Below, piece by piece: positions 5,385 to 6,144 of a stretch of 6,144 nucleotides of DNA. This DNA comes from Oscillospiraceae bacterium. GTDB taxonomy: Bacteria > Bacillota > Clostridia > Oscillospirales > Oscillospiraceae. The notes under the pieces are model-generated. The model searched no databases. It was not told the origin of the DNA and saw nothing but the letters and a program-made list of their open reading frames with translations. Numbering within the stretch: the stretch's first letter is position 1; every line of letters starts with the position of its first letter. The translations under genes were made by a program, and so were the position numbers. The DNA is taken from positions 1 through 6,144 of the forward strand of contig JAEDLP010000104.1 in the NCBI GenBank assembly GCA_016295225.1, written 5' to 3'.

Positions 5385-6144
5385 ATGGATATGACCTGGT
5401 TTGACGAAATGGAGGCGCGGATTCCCACCGGGACCGTCCGCACCCGATTCGCCCCCTCCCCCACCGGCTACATGCACGTGGGCAACCTGCGCACCGCCCT
5501 GTACACCTGGCTCATCGCCCGGAAGGACAAGGGCACCTTCATCTTCCGTCTGGAGGACACCGACCAGACCCGCCAGGTGGAGGGCGCCACCGAGCTCATC
5601 TACCGCACCATGGCCGAGTGCGGCCTGACCCACGACGAAGGCCCCGACGTAGGCGGCCCCGTGGGTCCCTATATCCAGACCCAGCGCCGGGACCTCTATG
5701 GCAAGTATGCCCAGCTGCTGGTGGAAAAGGGCCACGCCTACTACTGCTTCTGCGAGAAGGCAGAGTCCGAGGAGGACTCCGGCGAGTTCAACCGGGCCGC
5801 CGACCCCTGCCGGAACCTGAGCCCCGAGGAAGTGGCCGCCAACCTGGCCGCCGGCAAGCCCTACGTCATCCGCCAAAAGATCCCCGCTGAGGGCTCCACC
5901 ACCTTCCACGACGCCTCCTTCGGCGACATCACCGTGGAGAACAATACCCTGGACGACCAGGTTCTCATGAAGCGGGACGGTCTGCCCACCTACAACTTCG
6001 CCAACGTCATCGACGACCACCTGATGGGCATCACCCACGTGGTCCGGGGCAGCGAGTACCTGTCCTCCGCCCCCAAGTACAACCTGCTGTACGAGGCCTT
6101 CGGCTGGGAGATCCCCACCTACATCCACTGCTCCCCCGTCATGC
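5385..6144 (+). CDS. gltX: glutamyl-tRNA synthetase, N-terminal 253 residues (cut by window end)
   Basis: Class I synthetase that charges tRNA-Glu in the cytosol; in organisms without GlnRS it also mischarges tRNA-Gln for GatCAB, but which type this is cannot be told here. The start is ATG 5385 with GGAGAG at 5371-5376. Marks: RFAPSPTGYMHVGNLRTAL (21-39, including HVGN, the HIGH motif), FRLEDTDQTR (54-63), then QTQRRDLYGKYAQLL (98-112). They are followed by a region like the zinc-binding insert with C121, C123 and C142, and by KRDGLPTYNFANVIDDHLMG (196-215) and THVVRGSEYLSSAPKYN (217-233). The KMSKS loop and anticodon-binding domain lie beyond base 6144. About 17 residues precede the usual start of this family (the VRTRFAPSPTG point), a small N-terminal extension. 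Confidence 0.97.
   Translation, partial: MDMTWFDEMEARIPTGTVRTRFAPSPTGYMHVGNLRTALYTWLIARKDKGTFIFRLEDTDQTRQVEGATELIYRTMAECGLTHDEGPDVGGPVGPYIQTQRRDLYGKYAQLLVEKGHAYYCFCEKAESEEDSGEFNRAADPCRNLSPEEVAANLAAGKPYVIRQKIPAEGSTTFHDASFGDITVENNTLDDQVLMKRDGLPTYNFANVIDDHLMGITHVVRGSEYLSSAPKYNLLYEAFGWEIPTYIHCSPVM

Noticed and set aside
5268..6128. 286-codon minus-strand open frame opposite gltX
   Set aside because: gltX on the plus strand has full GluRS motifs; the minus frame is a Gly/Val-rich shadow.

Overview
The window is GC-rich (most codons end in G or C), uses strong AGGAGG-type ribosome binding sites and carries tightly packed bacterial genes. The high GC combined with Firmicute-style gene content (TagO/WecB wall-polymer genes, short Lys/Glu-rich helical proteins, an anchored LolA-like protein) suggests a high-GC clostridial organism, perhaps of the Flavonifractor/Oscillospiraceae kind. 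That placement is an inference from style; no marker in the window proves it.

Layout. Bases 1-149 hold the 3' end of an unrecognised plus-strand gene. Three small plus-strand genes follow (239-496, 530-901, 885-1169). They form a compact operon of uncharacterised proteins: two helical soluble proteins and one with two hydrophobic segments. They meet, tail to tail, a minus-strand operon read from about 5263 leftward: trpS (tryptophanyl-tRNA synthetase), tagO/wecA-type polyprenyl-phosphate sugar-phosphate transferase, wecB (non-hydrolysing UDP-GlcNAc 2-epimerase) and a membrane-anchored extracytoplasmic protein. At the right edge gltX (glutamyl-tRNA synthetase) runs divergently on the plus strand and is cut by the window end. 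The trpS-gltX gap of 167 bases holds back-to-back promoters; the gltX one is near consensus (TTGACA, 17-base spacer, TACAAT).

How it fits together. TagO puts GlcNAc-1-phosphate on the undecaprenyl-phosphate carrier and WecB makes UDP-ManNAc. These are the donor steps for a GlcNAc-ManNAc linkage unit of teichoic-acid-like wall polymers, or for a related surface glycan. The last gene encodes a protein displayed outside the membrane and may act in the envelope too. trpS is a housekeeping gene that appears to share their transcript.

Most of the content is ordinary core genome. The points worth a second look are architectural. A textbook intrinsic terminator for the minus-strand operon is buried inside the coding sequence of the opposing third small gene. 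The two converging genes overlap by 42 bases in exact antisense codon register. tagO and wecB overlap by 95 bases out of frame. I found no mobile element, CRISPR array, tRNA or rRNA, and no gene-free stretch longer than 300 bases.
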